Of a DNA stretch of 64,000 nt, positions 45,101-53,689 are shown one piece after another; the first letter of the stretch is position 1, and each line of letters begins with the position of its first letter. The position numbers and the translations under genes are program-made. Below the pieces are notes generated by a model. It had not been told where the DNA came from, searched no databases, and saw only the letters and a list, made by a program, of their open reading frames with translations. The DNA lies in NCBI RefSeq assembly GCF_016862795.1, contig NZ_BONQ01000126.1:124001-188000 (forward strand). The letters are read 5' to 3'. The DNA is from Dactylosporangium siamense. GTDB taxonomy: Bacteria > Actinomycetota > Actinomycetes > Mycobacteriales > Micromonosporaceae.

Positions 45101-45381
45101 GTCTGCCGGTCGGCGGGGCACGCGGCGCGTGACTTCGGACGGTGGCAGGGGTGTGCCGCCGCCCGTCTGGTCTCCACGATGCGCCAGCCGAGTACTGGTG
45201 CGGTGTTGTCCAGACCCAGGGGCTGGTCCGAACGACCGTCGACGCGCAGGTCGACGACTTCGACATTGGCCTGCCCGCCGGCCGCTGCGGCCGGCGTGGC
45301 GTTCAACAGCTGGGACATGACCAGGGCGAGCGACGCCCCGAGTCCAACGAGCGAGCGCACCCGATGTCTGGCGGTTGACAC
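42166..45381 (-). CDS. Secreted GH78 alpha-L-rhamnosidase
   Basis: A 1071-residue protein from GTG 45381, with AAGGAG just upstream; the longer open frame from 45477 lacks a ribosome site. A Sec signal peptide is clear (residues 1-~35: RHRVRSLVGLGASLALVMSQLLNATPAAAA). GH78 layout follows: N-terminal fibronectin-like strands (VVWQVRVWDADRRLSEWS, SWEMGLL), the Bac_rhamnosid_N region (ARLYLSGVGLHLPTLNGRELTDE), VFDFGQNIVGWPELRL, the (alpha/alpha)6 catalytic domain with FTDCPGREKLSYPADY carrying the acidic residues, and a C-terminal beta domain. An extra ~65-residue insert (ALLADAASGATSVKLDSVANYHVGGTINIDTG) lies in the N-terminal part. It trims terminal rhamnose from plant glycosides or polysaccharides outside the cell. 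Confidence 0.93.
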   Translation of the reverse strand: MSTARHRVRSLVGLGASLALVMSQLLNATPAAAAGGQANVEVVDLRVDGRSDQPLGLDNTAPVLGWRIVETRRAAAHPCHRPKSRAACPADRQTAYQIQAATSEADLKHGKLIWDTGKISSDTQTGIAYTGRTLGSRDRVVWQVRVWDADRRLSEWSTTSSWEMGLLQPSDWGAARWIEYPGRAENQPMPIFARTFTVDHRKRLSSARLYLSGVGLHLPTLNGRELTDEVLAPGNSNYQLSSEYRAYDVTRELRGGGNTLGVQLGNGAAYVRRSVTNPAVGRTAPYSWWQSQLKGSGALLADAASGATSVKLDSVANYHVGGTINIDTGDGGDSLESRTITAIGTAGVDGTGITFTPGLAKPHITGTAVSGSGNNVAASDPSAGAAVTPRLIARLEISYTNGSTDVVVSDRSWRSALGPLVTDAWYSGADYDARREQVGWDQPGTDLSATAKRRDGTATGWIDAGIAPPPNLATRLVARTAEPVGVVETFTPVAVTNPVPGTWVFDFGQNIVGWPELRLPGDLPAGTVVKVAPAESLAADGTVDQASLMGGGGSRGRDLFNTYTTAGLRGGETWHPDFNYFGMQWVQVTGLPAGYVPTRHLVKGLRLQATVPVAGEVSTSNARINRIHTMSRYSFASNVMSVFTDCPGREKLSYPADYTMPMASIHRNFGLDAYLRTTMRHLVEGQSTADTPMFGNVALKTPVYDWGYTGRFGDEINWGNAIILVPSMLYELYGDTQTMARYYEPMVRFADYIQRQKVGTGDNAHIVDAALADWVAADQTSGRITGTWGYYTMISKLADMASLTGHQADAAKYRTLAADIKAAFNAHFYNTTLRRYTTAGNAGTTGATQSAQALALDAGLVPDSERQAVLDALVELVYAFHPNGDGPHFSGGTIGMAPTVRALADGGRDDVLWDLLQRDEQPSYGYFMAPTTANPGGMTTMGERWTRGDSKNHMILAQIEEWFHADLAGIRSTGGAYRSLTIRPKLVGDLTFVKGSYQTPQGTARSAWKLDGGRFRLDVTIPANTTAEIWVPLRGGRVVDQPGRTQFLRVDGGYAVYRAGSGSYTFTTVQQ

Positions 45382-45401
45382 TGGTACTCCTTCACAAAGG
45401 C

Positions 45402-45429
45402 CCCCGCCGGCCGTGACCGGCCGGCGGGG
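45402..45429 (-). terminator. Perfect 12-bp GC hairpin after the solute-binding protein gene
   Basis: Arms 45402-45413 and 45418-45429 pair perfectly around a 4-base loop. It starts 10 bases after the lipoprotein stop and precedes the GH78 ribosome site. Such hairpins downstream of binding-protein genes typically stabilise that part of the mRNA, so the binding protein is made in excess. Confidence 0.75.
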
Positions 45430-45439
45430 TATGGGGTGG

Positions 45440-46702
45440 TCAGGCGCCGGCCTTGTAGTCGGCGTCCATGGCGGCAAGCACCTTGTCCGAGGTGGACTGC
45501 CCGCTGAAGATCTCCTGCAGGCCGGAGAGCATGGTCTGCTGGACCTTGGCGTTCGGCCACAGCTGGTCCATGAACGGCACGGTCCGGTTGTCCTTGAGGT
45601 ACGTGGTCAGCTCGGTGAACGCGGGATCGACCGCGGCGCCGCTGTCGGACAGGGACGGGAGGCTGCCCTGCTTGGTGTTGAAGACCTTCATGCCCTCCGG
45701 CGACATGACGAAGTTGACGAACTTCAGCGCCAGATCCTTGTTCTTGGTCTTGGCGTTGACGCCGTAACCGGCACCCGCGGCGGCGGGCATCATGAACTCG
45801 GCGGGCGTGTCGGTCGCGGGCAATGCCTTGAGGGTGAACGTGCCGCTGGGGTTCTTGCCCTTGAGCAGGGCGACGACCCAGTTGCCCTGGATGATGCCGA
45901 GGGTCTTGCCGGTGGCGGCCAGGTCCTGGCTGGCTTCGTAGCTGGTGCCGAGCGGGTTCTTCTGGAAGCAGCCCGTCTTGTCCATCTCCTGGTACTTGGC
46001 CATCGCTGTCGTCCACGGCGACTTGGCGAACGAGGTGGCGCCGCTTTGCAACTTGGTGTCGAAGTCCTTGTCGGCGCCGAAGACGACGGTGGCGGCAAGG
46101 GCGTAGAGGGCGAGCTGGTTGACCCAGTTGTCCTGGATACCGAGCGCGAACGCCGGGGTGCCCTTGGCGGCCGCCGCGCGGCAGAACGTCAGCAGCTCCG
46201 TCCAGGTCCCCGGCGCCTTGAGGCCGGACTGGGTGAGCGCCTGCTCGTTGTAGACGGCGCCGATGCCGTTGAGGCCGAAGACGGCGTTGTAGGTCTTGCC
46301 CTGGTACTGCGCGACGCTCTTGAGCCCGGTCGGCAGTTTGGCCGCCCACGGCTGGTCGGACAGGTCCAACAGGTAGCCGGGCTTCGCCAGCACGTAGGTG
46401 GCGCCCGGGTTGCCGTTGCCGGGCCAGACCGTCATCACGTCGGGCGCGGTGCCGGAGGCCAGTTGGGTGCGGATCTGCTGCTGGTACTGGTCGGCGCCGC
46501 TCGTGGTGAACCGGACCTTCACGCCCGGGTTGGCGGCCTCGAACGCCTTGACGACCTCCTCGATGGAGCCCTGGTCGACGGAGGCAAGGGTCAGGGTCTT
46601 GCTGTCACTGTCGGAGCCGGCGTTCGTGCCGCTGCTGCACGCGCCGACCACGAGCGCGACGGTCAGGGCAGCGGCGAGCGCCGATGTTCGGAACAGTCTC
46701 AT
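45440..46702 (-). CDS. ABC transporter solute-binding lipoprotein for sugars
   Basis: A 420-residue lipoprotein: MRLFRTSALAAALTVALVVGACSSG has a lipobox (VGAC) with Cys22 as the lipidated residue. The mature part is a family 1-type sugar-binding protein (KTLTLASVDQGSIEEVVKAFEAANPGVKVRF, APDVMTVWPGNGNP, EFMMPAAAGAGYGVNAKTKNKDLALKFVNFVMSPEGMKVF). ATG 46702 overlaps the stop of the GH78 gene upstream (ATGA) and follows AGGAGA. It delivers an oligosaccharide, probably a rhamnose-containing glycoside given the neighbours, to the two permeases. Its place as fourth gene rather than first is unusual for this transporter type; the hairpin just after it may compensate by stabilising its message. Confidence 0.92.
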   Translation of the reverse strand: MRLFRTSALAAALTVALVVGACSSGTNAGSDSDSKTLTLASVDQGSIEEVVKAFEAANPGVKVRFTTSGADQYQQQIRTQLASGTAPDVMTVWPGNGNPGATYVLAKPGYLLDLSDQPWAAKLPTGLKSVAQYQGKTYNAVFGLNGIGAVYNEQALTQSGLKAPGTWTELLTFCRAAAAKGTPAFALGIQDNWVNQLALYALAATVVFGADKDFDTKLQSGATSFAKSPWTTAMAKYQEMDKTGCFQKNPLGTSYEASQDLAATGKTLGIIQGNWVVALLKGKNPSGTFTLKALPATDTPAEFMMPAAAGAGYGVNAKTKNKDLALKFVNFVMSPEGMKVFNTKQGSLPSLSDSGAAVDPAFTELTTYLKDNRTVPFMDQLWPNAKVQQTMLSGLQEIFSGQSTSDKVLAAMDADYKAGA

Positions 46703-49419
46703 GGCATCTCCTGGACGGGGGTGTGATCGGGGGTGTGGGATGCGGTGAAGGTGTAACGGCCGGACGCCAGCCGCACGGTGAGCCCGGCGGCGGACGGTTC
46801 GGCCCCGAGTACCCCGGGCCGCGTGTGGGCCGGCTCGTCGTGCTCGCGCACGCTGGCCGGGTCGGCAGTGGGGACCTGCAGCAGGGCGGTGCTTCCCGGC
46901 GGCACCGTGGCGGTCACGGTGATCCGGTCGTCGGTGCTGGCCCAGCCGCAGGCGACCAGGCCACGGGCGGTGTCCTGCTCGGCGCGGGCCCAGGTGAGCC
47001 GGCCGCCGGGCAGTGGGCGCAGCAGCAGTTCGCGGTAGGCCACGGAGCCGGGTGTCTGGTCGATGCCGGCGACCCGGCCGAACAGCCAGTCGCCGACGCT
47101 GCCGAGGCTGTAGTGGTTGAAGGAGTTCATCGCGTCGGCCTGGAAGCCGCCGTGTTCGGTCCAGCCGTCCCAGCGCTCCCAGATCGTGGTGGCTCCGTGG
47201 CGGATGGTGTACCCCCAGGACGGGAACTCGTCCTGGTGCAGGAGCGCGTATGCCAGGTCGGCCCGGCCGTGCTCGGCCAGCACCGGGCACAGCAGCTGCA
47301 CGCCGATGAACCCCGTCGTCAGTCGGTTGCCGCGCTGCTCGATGCCGGCGGCCAGGTGCTTGACCGCCGCGGCGGTCAAGCCGTCGGGCAGCAGCCCGAA
47401 CGCGAGCGCGAGCAGGTAGCCGGTCTGCGTCTCGCCTTCGACGGTGCCGTCGCCGCGGACGTAGGAGGCGATGAAGGCTTGCCGGATCGCAGCGTGCAGG
47501 GCGCGGTGCTCTGCGGCCTCGCGCGACCGTCCGAGGACGTCGGCGGCGTCGGCCACGATCGCGGCGCTGCGGGCGAAGTAGGCCGTCGCGAGCAGGTCGC
47601 GTGGGGTCTCCGCGTCGACCTGCAGCCAGTCGCCGTAGTTGTTGCCGGTGTGGTGGCGCCAGCGCAGGTCGGGGTTGTGCCGCCGGATGTGCCCGACCCA
47701 GGCAGCCATCGCGTCGAACGAGTCGGCCAGGACCTGCCGGTCGCCGTAGGTGCGCCACAGGTGCCACGGGATGAGCACACCGGCGTCGCCCCAGGCCGGG
47801 GCGGCCTCGCGGTGCAGGGTGATGACCGGCGCGACGTCGCGGAACGCGCCGCCGGTGTCCTGACCGTCCAGGACGTCACGCATCCAGCGGGCGAAGAACG
47901 CGGCGACGTCGGCGTTGCGGCTGGCGGTCGGGGCGAAGATCTGGGCGTCGGCGAGCCAGCCAAGACGCTCGTCGCGCTGCGGGCAGTCGGTCGGCACACC
48001 GACGAAGTTGCCCCGCTGGCCCCAGGCGATGTTGCGGTACAACTGGTTGGTGACGGGGTCGGAGCAGTCGAATCGGCCGGTCCACGGGGTGTCGCTGTGC
48101 AGGACCCGGGCGACGACGTCGGCCGGGTCCAGTTCGCCGGGATGGCCGTCGATCTCGATGTAGCGGAACCCGTGCGTGGTGAACTGCGGCTCGAACACCT
48201 CAACCGGCGCGCCGGCGGGGACGTAGACGTCAGTGGCGACGGCCCTCCGCAGGTTGGCCACGTACAGCTCGCCGTCGGTAAGCACCTCGGCGTGCCGGAC
48301 CGTGACCCGCCGGGCCCGCGGCGCGGACCGCAGGGTGAGCCGGATCCGGCCGACGACGTTCTGCCCGAAGTCGACGACGTACCGGCCGGGCGCCTTGTGC
48401 TCCACCGTCGCGGGCGGCAGTTCCACGGTGACGCGCACCGGGTGGTCCGGCTCGGCGGCCAGCGGTCCGGGATCGGTGTCCAGGACCGCGACCGGCGCGA
48501 AGCCCTCGACGGTGCCGGCGGTGTCCCAGCCGGGCACGTGCCGGCGGGCGTCGACGACCTGACCCATCAGCAGGTCGGCGCTGAGGATGGCACCAGGGCA
48601 TTCGGTCCAGGTGGTGTCGGTGACGATGACCTGCCGGGAGCCGTCGGTGAAGTCGAGGACCAGCTGGGCGAGGAACGCCGGGCAGTCGCCGTAGTGCTGG
48701 GCGGCGCGGCGCGGGTCGAAGCCGACGTAGCCGCTCCACCAGCCGTCGGCGACGGCGGCGGCGAGCACGTTGTCGCCGGCCTGGACGAGATCGGTCACGT
48801 CGTAGGTCTGGTACTGCAGCCGCCGGTGATACTCCGTCCAGCCCGGGGCGAGTTCGTGGTCGCCGGCGCGGCGGCCGTTGAGCCGTGGCTCGTAGACGCC
48901 CCGCGCCGTGGCGTACAGCCGGGCGCGGACCGGCCGGGCGGCGAGGTGGAACGCCCGCCGCAGGTGCAGCGGCGGTGGCAGCAGGTCGGCGCCGGCGACG
49001 TCGTCGGCGACGGGGGGCTCGACGGCCGGGTGGCGGGCGGGGTCGCGGCCGACCCACACCGCCGACCAGTCGGTGCTGTGCAGCAGGCCGGTCTCGAACC
49101 AGGTCTGTGCCGACCCGGCCGGCTGGCCGGTCTCGTCCCAGATCTCGACCCGCCAGTGGTAGCGGACGGCCGACTGCAGGACGGGCCCGTCCCACGGGAT
49201 CAGCAGGCCCTCGCTCGACTCACGCCGGCCGGTGTCCCACAGCGAGCGTCCTGGGTCGTCGAGGTCGGCTGGCCGCAGCGCGGCGGTGATGCGGTAGGCG
49301 GTCTGCGCGGCGCCGCGCCGGTCGCTGTCGAGTTTCCACGACAGCCGTGGCCGGGGGTGGTCGATGCCGAGCGGTTCATGGCGCTGCTCGGCCTGCAGCC
49401 CGTAGACGTGGATCGTCAT
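46699..49419 (-). CDS. Cytosolic GH78 alpha-L-rhamnosidase
   Basis: A 906-residue enzyme without a signal peptide, starting at ATG 49419 (MTIHVYGLQAEQRHEPLGIDHPRPRLSWKL), which overlaps the stop of the permease gene. It shows the full family pattern: N-terminal fibronectin-like part, ARLYATARGVYEPRLNGRRAGDHELAPGWTEY, VVDFGQNVVGRIRLTL, the catalytic signature VPTDCPQRDERLGWLADAQIFAPTAS, HGATTIWERWDGWT and MNSFNHYSLGSVGDWL. It would hydrolyse rhamnosides after import, while the secreted GH78 works outside. The two GH78 proteins differ strongly in length and sequence, so they are not a recent duplication. Confidence 0.95.
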   Translation of the reverse strand: MTIHVYGLQAEQRHEPLGIDHPRPRLSWKLDSDRRGAAQTAYRITAALRPADLDDPGRSLWDTGRRESSEGLLIPWDGPVLQSAVRYHWRVEIWDETGQPAGSAQTWFETGLLHSTDWSAVWVGRDPARHPAVEPPVADDVAGADLLPPPLHLRRAFHLAARPVRARLYATARGVYEPRLNGRRAGDHELAPGWTEYHRRLQYQTYDVTDLVQAGDNVLAAAVADGWWSGYVGFDPRRAAQHYGDCPAFLAQLVLDFTDGSRQVIVTDTTWTECPGAILSADLLMGQVVDARRHVPGWDTAGTVEGFAPVAVLDTDPGPLAAEPDHPVRVTVELPPATVEHKAPGRYVVDFGQNVVGRIRLTLRSAPRARRVTVRHAEVLTDGELYVANLRRAVATDVYVPAGAPVEVFEPQFTTHGFRYIEIDGHPGELDPADVVARVLHSDTPWTGRFDCSDPVTNQLYRNIAWGQRGNFVGVPTDCPQRDERLGWLADAQIFAPTASRNADVAAFFARWMRDVLDGQDTGGAFRDVAPVITLHREAAPAWGDAGVLIPWHLWRTYGDRQVLADSFDAMAAWVGHIRRHNPDLRWRHHTGNNYGDWLQVDAETPRDLLATAYFARSAAIVADAADVLGRSREAAEHRALHAAIRQAFIASYVRGDGTVEGETQTGYLLALAFGLLPDGLTAAAVKHLAAGIEQRGNRLTTGFIGVQLLCPVLAEHGRADLAYALLHQDEFPSWGYTIRHGATTIWERWDGWTEHGGFQADAMNSFNHYSLGSVGDWLFGRVAGIDQTPGSVAYRELLLRPLPGGRLTWARAEQDTARGLVACGWASTDDRITVTATVPPGSTALLQVPTADPASVREHDEPAHTRPGVLGAEPSAAGLTVRLASGRYTFTASHTPDHTPVQEMP

Positions 49420-50237
49420 CCCTTGAGTCCTCCGGCGAAGCCGTTGATGATGCTGCGCTGCAGCGCGAAGTAGACGGCCAGCACCGGGATGATGCTGATG
49501 AGCAGGGCGGCGAAGACGAGGTTCCAGTCGGAGACGTACTGGCCGAAGAACCCGGCGAGCGCGACCGGCACGGTCTGCTGGGTGCCGCCGCTGAGATACA
49601 GCAGCGGCGTGAAGAAGTCGTTCCACACCGCGACGGCGTTGAGCACGAGCGCGGTCACTGTCACCGGTTTGAGCATCGGCAGGACGACATAGCGGAACAC
49701 CTGCACCGGCGTGCAGCCGTCGATGGCGGCGGCGTCCTCGAACTCGTGCGGCAGCGACCGCAGGAACCCGACGTACAGGAACGTCGTGAACGGCACCTGC
49801 AGCCCGGCGTAGAACAGCACGAGCGCCCAGATCGAGCCGAGCAGCCCGAGGTCGCGCATCGTCTGGTACAGCGGTAGCGCCGCCAGCTGGAACGGCAGCA
49901 CGAGGCCCAGCATGACCAGCAGGAAGGTGCCCTTCGACCAGGCGGCCGTGATCCTGGCCAGCGGGTAGGCGGCGAGTGAGGAGACGGCGAGCACGACCGC
50001 GACGCTGACCGCGGTGACGAGGGTGCTGTTGATGAGCGCCCCGCCGAGCCCGGCCTGCTGCCATGCGTCGGTGAAGTTCGACAGGGTGGGCGAGGTCGTG
50101 GGCCGGATCGGTGAGCCGGTGTCGGACGGCGCCCGGACGGCGAGGTTGATCAGCACGTACACCGGGAAGCCGATCACCGCGGCGACGGCGACCATCACCA
50201 GCTCCAGGACGAGTGTGCGGCGGCGGTAGCGGTTCAT
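49416..50237 (-). CDS. Sugar ABC transporter permease (MalG type)
   Basis: A 273-residue inner-membrane protein with six hydrophobic segments (first: TLVLELVMVAVAAVIGFPVYVLINLAV). The EAA loop that binds the ATPase reads EFEDAAAIDGCTPVQVFRYVVLPMLKP. ATG 50237 overlaps the preceding permease stop, and its own stop overlaps the GH78 start. No ATP-binding subunit is encoded in the operon; actinobacteria commonly share a general MsiK-type ATPase, which is the likely energy source. Confidence 0.94.
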   Translation of the reverse strand: MNRYRRRTLVLELVMVAVAAVIGFPVYVLINLAVRAPSDTGSPIRPTTSPTLSNFTDAWQQAGLGGALINSTLVTAVSVAVVLAVSSLAAYPLARITAAWSKGTFLLVMLGLVLPFQLAALPLYQTMRDLGLLGSIWALVLFYAGLQVPFTTFLYVGFLRSLPHEFEDAAAIDGCTPVQVFRYVVLPMLKPVTVTALVLNAVAVWNDFFTPLLYLSGGTQQTVPVALAGFFGQYVSDWNLVFAALLISIIPVLAVYFALQRSIINGFAGGLKG

Positions 50238-51154
50238 GACGCCGCCCGTTCGTTGCGGGCCAGCACCAGGTACTGCCCGCTCGACACGATCGCGACGATG
50301 ATGGTGAGGACGACGGCGAGGGCGATGCTGTAGCCGAACTCGCCGAGGGTGAACGCGTCCTTGTAGATGAGGGTGGAGATGGTGTCGGTGGCATGCCCGG
50401 GGCCGCCGCCGGTGAGCGCGTAGACCTGGTCGAACAGCTTGATCCCGCCGATGATCGACAGCATCAGGTTGATCGTGATCGCGGGTGCGAGCAGCGGCCG
50501 GACTATCCACCAGAACCGGCGCACCGGCCCGGCGCCGTCCATCGCCGCCGCCTCGTAGATCTCCTTCGGGATCGACTGCAGCCCGGCCAGGAAGATGACC
50601 ATCGAGTAGCCGGCGAACTGCCACACGATCACCGCGACCACCGACCACAGCGCGAGCTGCGGGTCACCCAGCCAGTCCTGCTGCCACGAGCCGAGCCCGA
50701 CCACGGCGAGGAGGCTGTTCACCGCGCCGTCCGGGCCGAGCAGGTTGCGCCACAGGTATGCGGTGACGATCGGGGTCACCACGGCCGGAGCGAACAGGAA
50801 CACCCGCAGCACGTTGCGCGACTTGATCATCGTATTGACCCCGAGGGCCAGCAGCAGCCCGACGCCGTTCTGGATGACGGTGATGGCCACCGCGATGAGC
50901 AGCGTGTGCCGGATCGCCTGCAGCGCGTCGGGGTCGTCGAGCATGGCACTGAAGTTGTCCAGACCGACGAATGACCAGTCCGGCGACAGTCCGTCCCAGT
51001 CGGTGAAGGCGAAGTAGACGCCGCGCCCGCTCGGCAGGAGCACGACGTAGGCGAACAACGCGATCGCCGGGAGCACGAACCACCACGGTGGGTCGGTGCG
51101 ACGCCGGCGAGCCGACCGCGGCACATGCTCCGCCGCTTTCTCGGTCAGTGTCAT
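50234..51154 (-). CDS. Sugar ABC transporter permease (MalF type)
   Basis: The 306-residue partner permease and first gene of the rhamnoside operon, from ATG 51154. There are six membrane segments, starting with WWFVLPAIALFAYVVLLPSGRGVYFAFTDWD, and an EAA loop EIYEAAAMDGAGPVRRFWWIVRPLL. Its upstream region holds a LacI-type operator 18-32 bases before the start codon. With the MalG-type permease it forms the channel for the sugar delivered by the lipoprotein. Confidence 0.94.
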   Translation of the reverse strand: MTLTEKAAEHVPRSARRRRTDPPWWFVLPAIALFAYVVLLPSGRGVYFAFTDWDGLSPDWSFVGLDNFSAMLDDPDALQAIRHTLLIAVAITVIQNGVGLLLALGVNTMIKSRNVLRVFLFAPAVVTPIVTAYLWRNLLGPDGAVNSLLAVVGLGSWQQDWLGDPQLALWSVVAVIVWQFAGYSMVIFLAGLQSIPKEIYEAAAMDGAGPVRRFWWIVRPLLAPAITINLMLSIIGGIKLFDQVYALTGGGPGHATDTISTLIYKDAFTLGEFGYSIALAVVLTIIVAIVSSGQYLVLARNERAAS

Positions 51155-51468
51155 GAGGCTGCGACCACTCTCTTAAAACGTTTCAGTCGGATAGGCCGGA
51201 ACCGGTCCGGTCCGGGTCGATCGAGCCGCTCCGTGGCCGGACGCGGCGACAGCACCGCAACGCGCACAACAGCACCGGCGCGGCCGGCAGTGGGTAACGT
51301 TTTTCAAATGTGTGACGCCGACCATAGGAGCGCGCTGCCTGTTACGTCAAGAGGTCGGCCGCGCTTCGCGCTCATGAACCAGCCGAGCCCACAACAGGCC
51401 CTAGGAATTTCGCGGCGACCATCCCTACACTGCTGGGGCAACGTTATCCACGATTGGAGGTCGAGCGG
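51155..51468. promoter_or_regulatory. Divergent promoter region with LacI-type operators
   Basis: This 314-base region separates the rhamnoside operon (-) from the first LacI gene (+). Three sites carry the central AACGTT or AAACGTTT core of LacI-family operators: CTTAAAACGTTTCAG at 51172-51186 near the permease start, GTAACGTTTTTCAAA around 51295-51309 in the middle, and GCAACGTTATCC around 51439-51450 just before the LacI gene. The site positions suggest repression of the operon and autoregulation of the LacI gene. The -10 and -35 boxes are not clear enough to call. Confidence 0.7.
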
Positions 51469-52524
51469 ATGACCAGTGACGCGCCGGCCCGCCGGGTCAC
51501 CATCGTGGACGTCGCGCGGCACGCCCAGGTCTCCACCACGACGGTGTCCAAGGTGCTGCGCAACGCCACCGGCGCCAGCGCGGCGGTGCGCGCCCGGGTC
51601 CAGCACTCCATCGCGGAGCTCGGCTACCGCCCCTACGTCGGTGCGCGGGGCATGCGCGGCCGGACCTTCACGATCGGCGTGATGCTGCCCGACATCCGCA
51701 ACCCGTTCTTCGCTGATGTCCTCGCCGGCCTGACCGAGCACCTGCACGGCACCGGCTACCAGGTGCTGCACGGCACCGGCCGCAACGGCGAGGACATCGA
51801 GGCCCGGGTGACCGAGGCCATGGTCGACCGCGGCATGGACGGCCTGGTGCTCGTCGCGCCGATCTCCTCCGGCGCGCACCTGGAACGCATCGCCCGGGTG
51901 GTGCCGACGGTGGTCGTCGGGCGACACGGCCGTTCCACGCTCTACGACACCGTCGCCGACGACGACCACGCCGGCGCCCACCTCGTCGTCGCCCACCTCG
52001 TCGGCCTCGGCCACCGGCACATCGCCCTCATCGACCACCGCGAGACCGACCCGGTTCGCCTCGCCGAGATGCCCAACGCCGTGCGGGCCGACGGCTACCG
52101 AGACGCCATGCGCAGGCACGGGCTGGCCGATGAGATCGACGTGGTGTCCACGACGTACACCCACGACGGCGGCTATCTGGGCGCATCGCAGCTCCTCGCC
52201 CGGCCCGCACTGCCCACCGCCGTCTTCGCCGGCGCCGACATCGTCGCGATGGGCATGCTGCAGGCCCTGGCGGAAGCGGGCCTGTCGGTGCCGGCGGACG
52301 TCTCCGTCGCCGGCTACGACAACACCACGATCGCCGCGTTCGGCCCGGTCTCGCTCACCAGCGTCGACCAGGCCGGCCAGCAGATCGGCGGACACGCTGC
52401 CCGGCTCCTGCTGGACCGCATCGCCGACCGCGGCACACCCGCCAGCCACATCAAGCTCACACCCACGCTCGTGGCCAGGCGCACGACCGCGCCACCACGG
52501 GTGTCGCACCCTCCCATCCGGTAA
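51469..52524 (+). CDS. LacI-family transcriptional regulator, copy 1
   Basis: A 351-residue regulator from ATG 51469, with GGAGG 8 bases upstream. The N-terminal LacI helix-turn-helix is VTIVDVARHAQVSTTTVSKVLRN; the hinge helix region lies around GYRPYVGARGMRG. The effector domain is a periplasmic-binding-protein fold (TIGVMLPDIRNPFFADVLAGL, VPTVVVGRHGRS, VFAGADIVAMGMLQALAEAGLSVPADVSVAGYDN). It faces the rhamnoside operon and is its natural repressor, released by an imported sugar. Two paralogues follow in tandem. Confidence 0.95.
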   Translation: MTSDAPARRVTIVDVARHAQVSTTTVSKVLRNATGASAAVRARVQHSIAELGYRPYVGARGMRGRTFTIGVMLPDIRNPFFADVLAGLTEHLHGTGYQVLHGTGRNGEDIEARVTEAMVDRGMDGLVLVAPISSGAHLERIARVVPTVVVGRHGRSTLYDTVADDDHAGAHLVVAHLVGLGHRHIALIDHRETDPVRLAEMPNAVRADGYRDAMRRHGLADEIDVVSTTYTHDGGYLGASQLLARPALPTAVFAGADIVAMGMLQALAEAGLSVPADVSVAGYDNTTIAAFGPVSLTSVDQAGQQIGGHAARLLLDRIADRGTPASHIKLTPTLVARRTTAPPRVSHPPIR

Positions 52525-52533
52525 GGAGCAAGG

Positions 52534-53574
52534 ATGCCGAAGCCGTCGGCACGCACCGGGCGAGTCACCATCGTCGATGTCGCGCAGCACGCCGAGGTGT
52601 CCACGACCGCCGTGTCAAAAGTGGTCCGCAACGCCTACGGAGCCAGCCCCGAAATGCAGGCGAAGGTGCGCAAAGCGATCGCCGAACTCGGCTACCGGCC
52701 GCATGCCGCGGCCCGCGGCCTGCGCGGCCAGACCTACAGCATCGGCGTGATGCTGCCCAACATCCGCAACCCGTTCTTCGCCGACATCATCGACGGGGCG
52801 ACCGAGGTCCTCGAGGACGCCGGCTACCAGGTGCTGATGGGCCCCGGCTGCAACGGCGAGGCGGAGGAGGCCCGCGTCACCGAGACCATGATCGACCACA
52901 GCATGGACGGCGTCATTCTCATCGCCCCCGTGTCCAGCCGCCAGCATCTCGAACACGTCGCCAGGTCCGTGCCGACCGTCATCGTCGGCCGCCACGGACG
53001 CTCGTCGAGCTACGACTCCGTCGCCGACGACGACCTCTCCGGCGCGGCCCTGGTCGTCAACCACCTCGCCGACCTCGGCCACCGCCGCATCGCCCACATC
53101 GAGCACCTGGAGACCGACCCCGACCACATCGTCGAGATGCCCAACGCCGTCCGCGCGGACGGCTACCGGCAGGCGATGCGCGCCCGCCGGCTCGACGAGC
53201 ACATCGATGTCGCCTCCACCACCTACACCCAGGAGGGCGGCTACCTCGGTGCCCAGCAGCTGCTCGCCCGGCTCCACCAGCCGACCGCGATCTTCGCCGG
53301 CGCCGACATCGTCGCCATGGGAGCGCTGGAGGCCATCGCCGAGGCCGGCCTCACCGTGCCCGGCGACATCGCCGTCGCCGGCTACGACAACACCATGTTC
53401 GCCGGGTTCGCACCCGTCTCGCTCACGACCGTCGACCAGCGCGGGCGCCAGATGGGCAGCACCGCCGCCCGACTCGTCCTGGACCGCATCGCGCAACCCC
53501 GCCGGCCCGCGAGCCACATGAAGCTCGCACCGACCCTTATCGCCCGCAGGACCACCGCCGTTCTGCCGCACTGA
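52534..53574 (+). CDS. LacI-family transcriptional regulator, copy 2
   Basis: A 346-residue paralogue starting only 9 bases after copy 1 (AAGGAGCAAGG before ATG 52534). HTH: VTIVDVAQHAEVSTTAVSKVVRN. The effector half tracks copy 1 closely (TYSIGVMLPNIRNPFFADIIDGATEVLEDAGYQVL, VAGYDNTMFAGFAPVSLTTVDQRG). The recognition helices of the three copies are nearly identical (STTTVSKV, STTAVSKV, SVTAVSKV), so they may bind similar operators but respond to different sugars or form mixed oligomers. Confidence 0.95.
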   Translation: MPKPSARTGRVTIVDVAQHAEVSTTAVSKVVRNAYGASPEMQAKVRKAIAELGYRPHAAARGLRGQTYSIGVMLPNIRNPFFADIIDGATEVLEDAGYQVLMGPGCNGEAEEARVTETMIDHSMDGVILIAPVSSRQHLEHVARSVPTVIVGRHGRSSSYDSVADDDLSGAALVVNHLADLGHRRIAHIEHLETDPDHIVEMPNAVRADGYRQAMRARRLDEHIDVASTTYTQEGGYLGAQQLLARLHQPTAIFAGADIVAMGALEAIAEAGLTVPGDIAVAGYDNTMFAGFAPVSLTTVDQRGRQMGSTAARLVLDRIAQPRRPASHMKLAPTLIARRTTAVLPH

Positions 53575-53689
53575 CGCCGCAACGGGGGCTCGCCGTACGG
53601 CGCGGCCGCCGACGCCACCGACGTCTGACGACTTGCGCGGACACGCCGATATGCTGGTCATCTCCCACCCACGTCCGAGGAGCCCGCCG

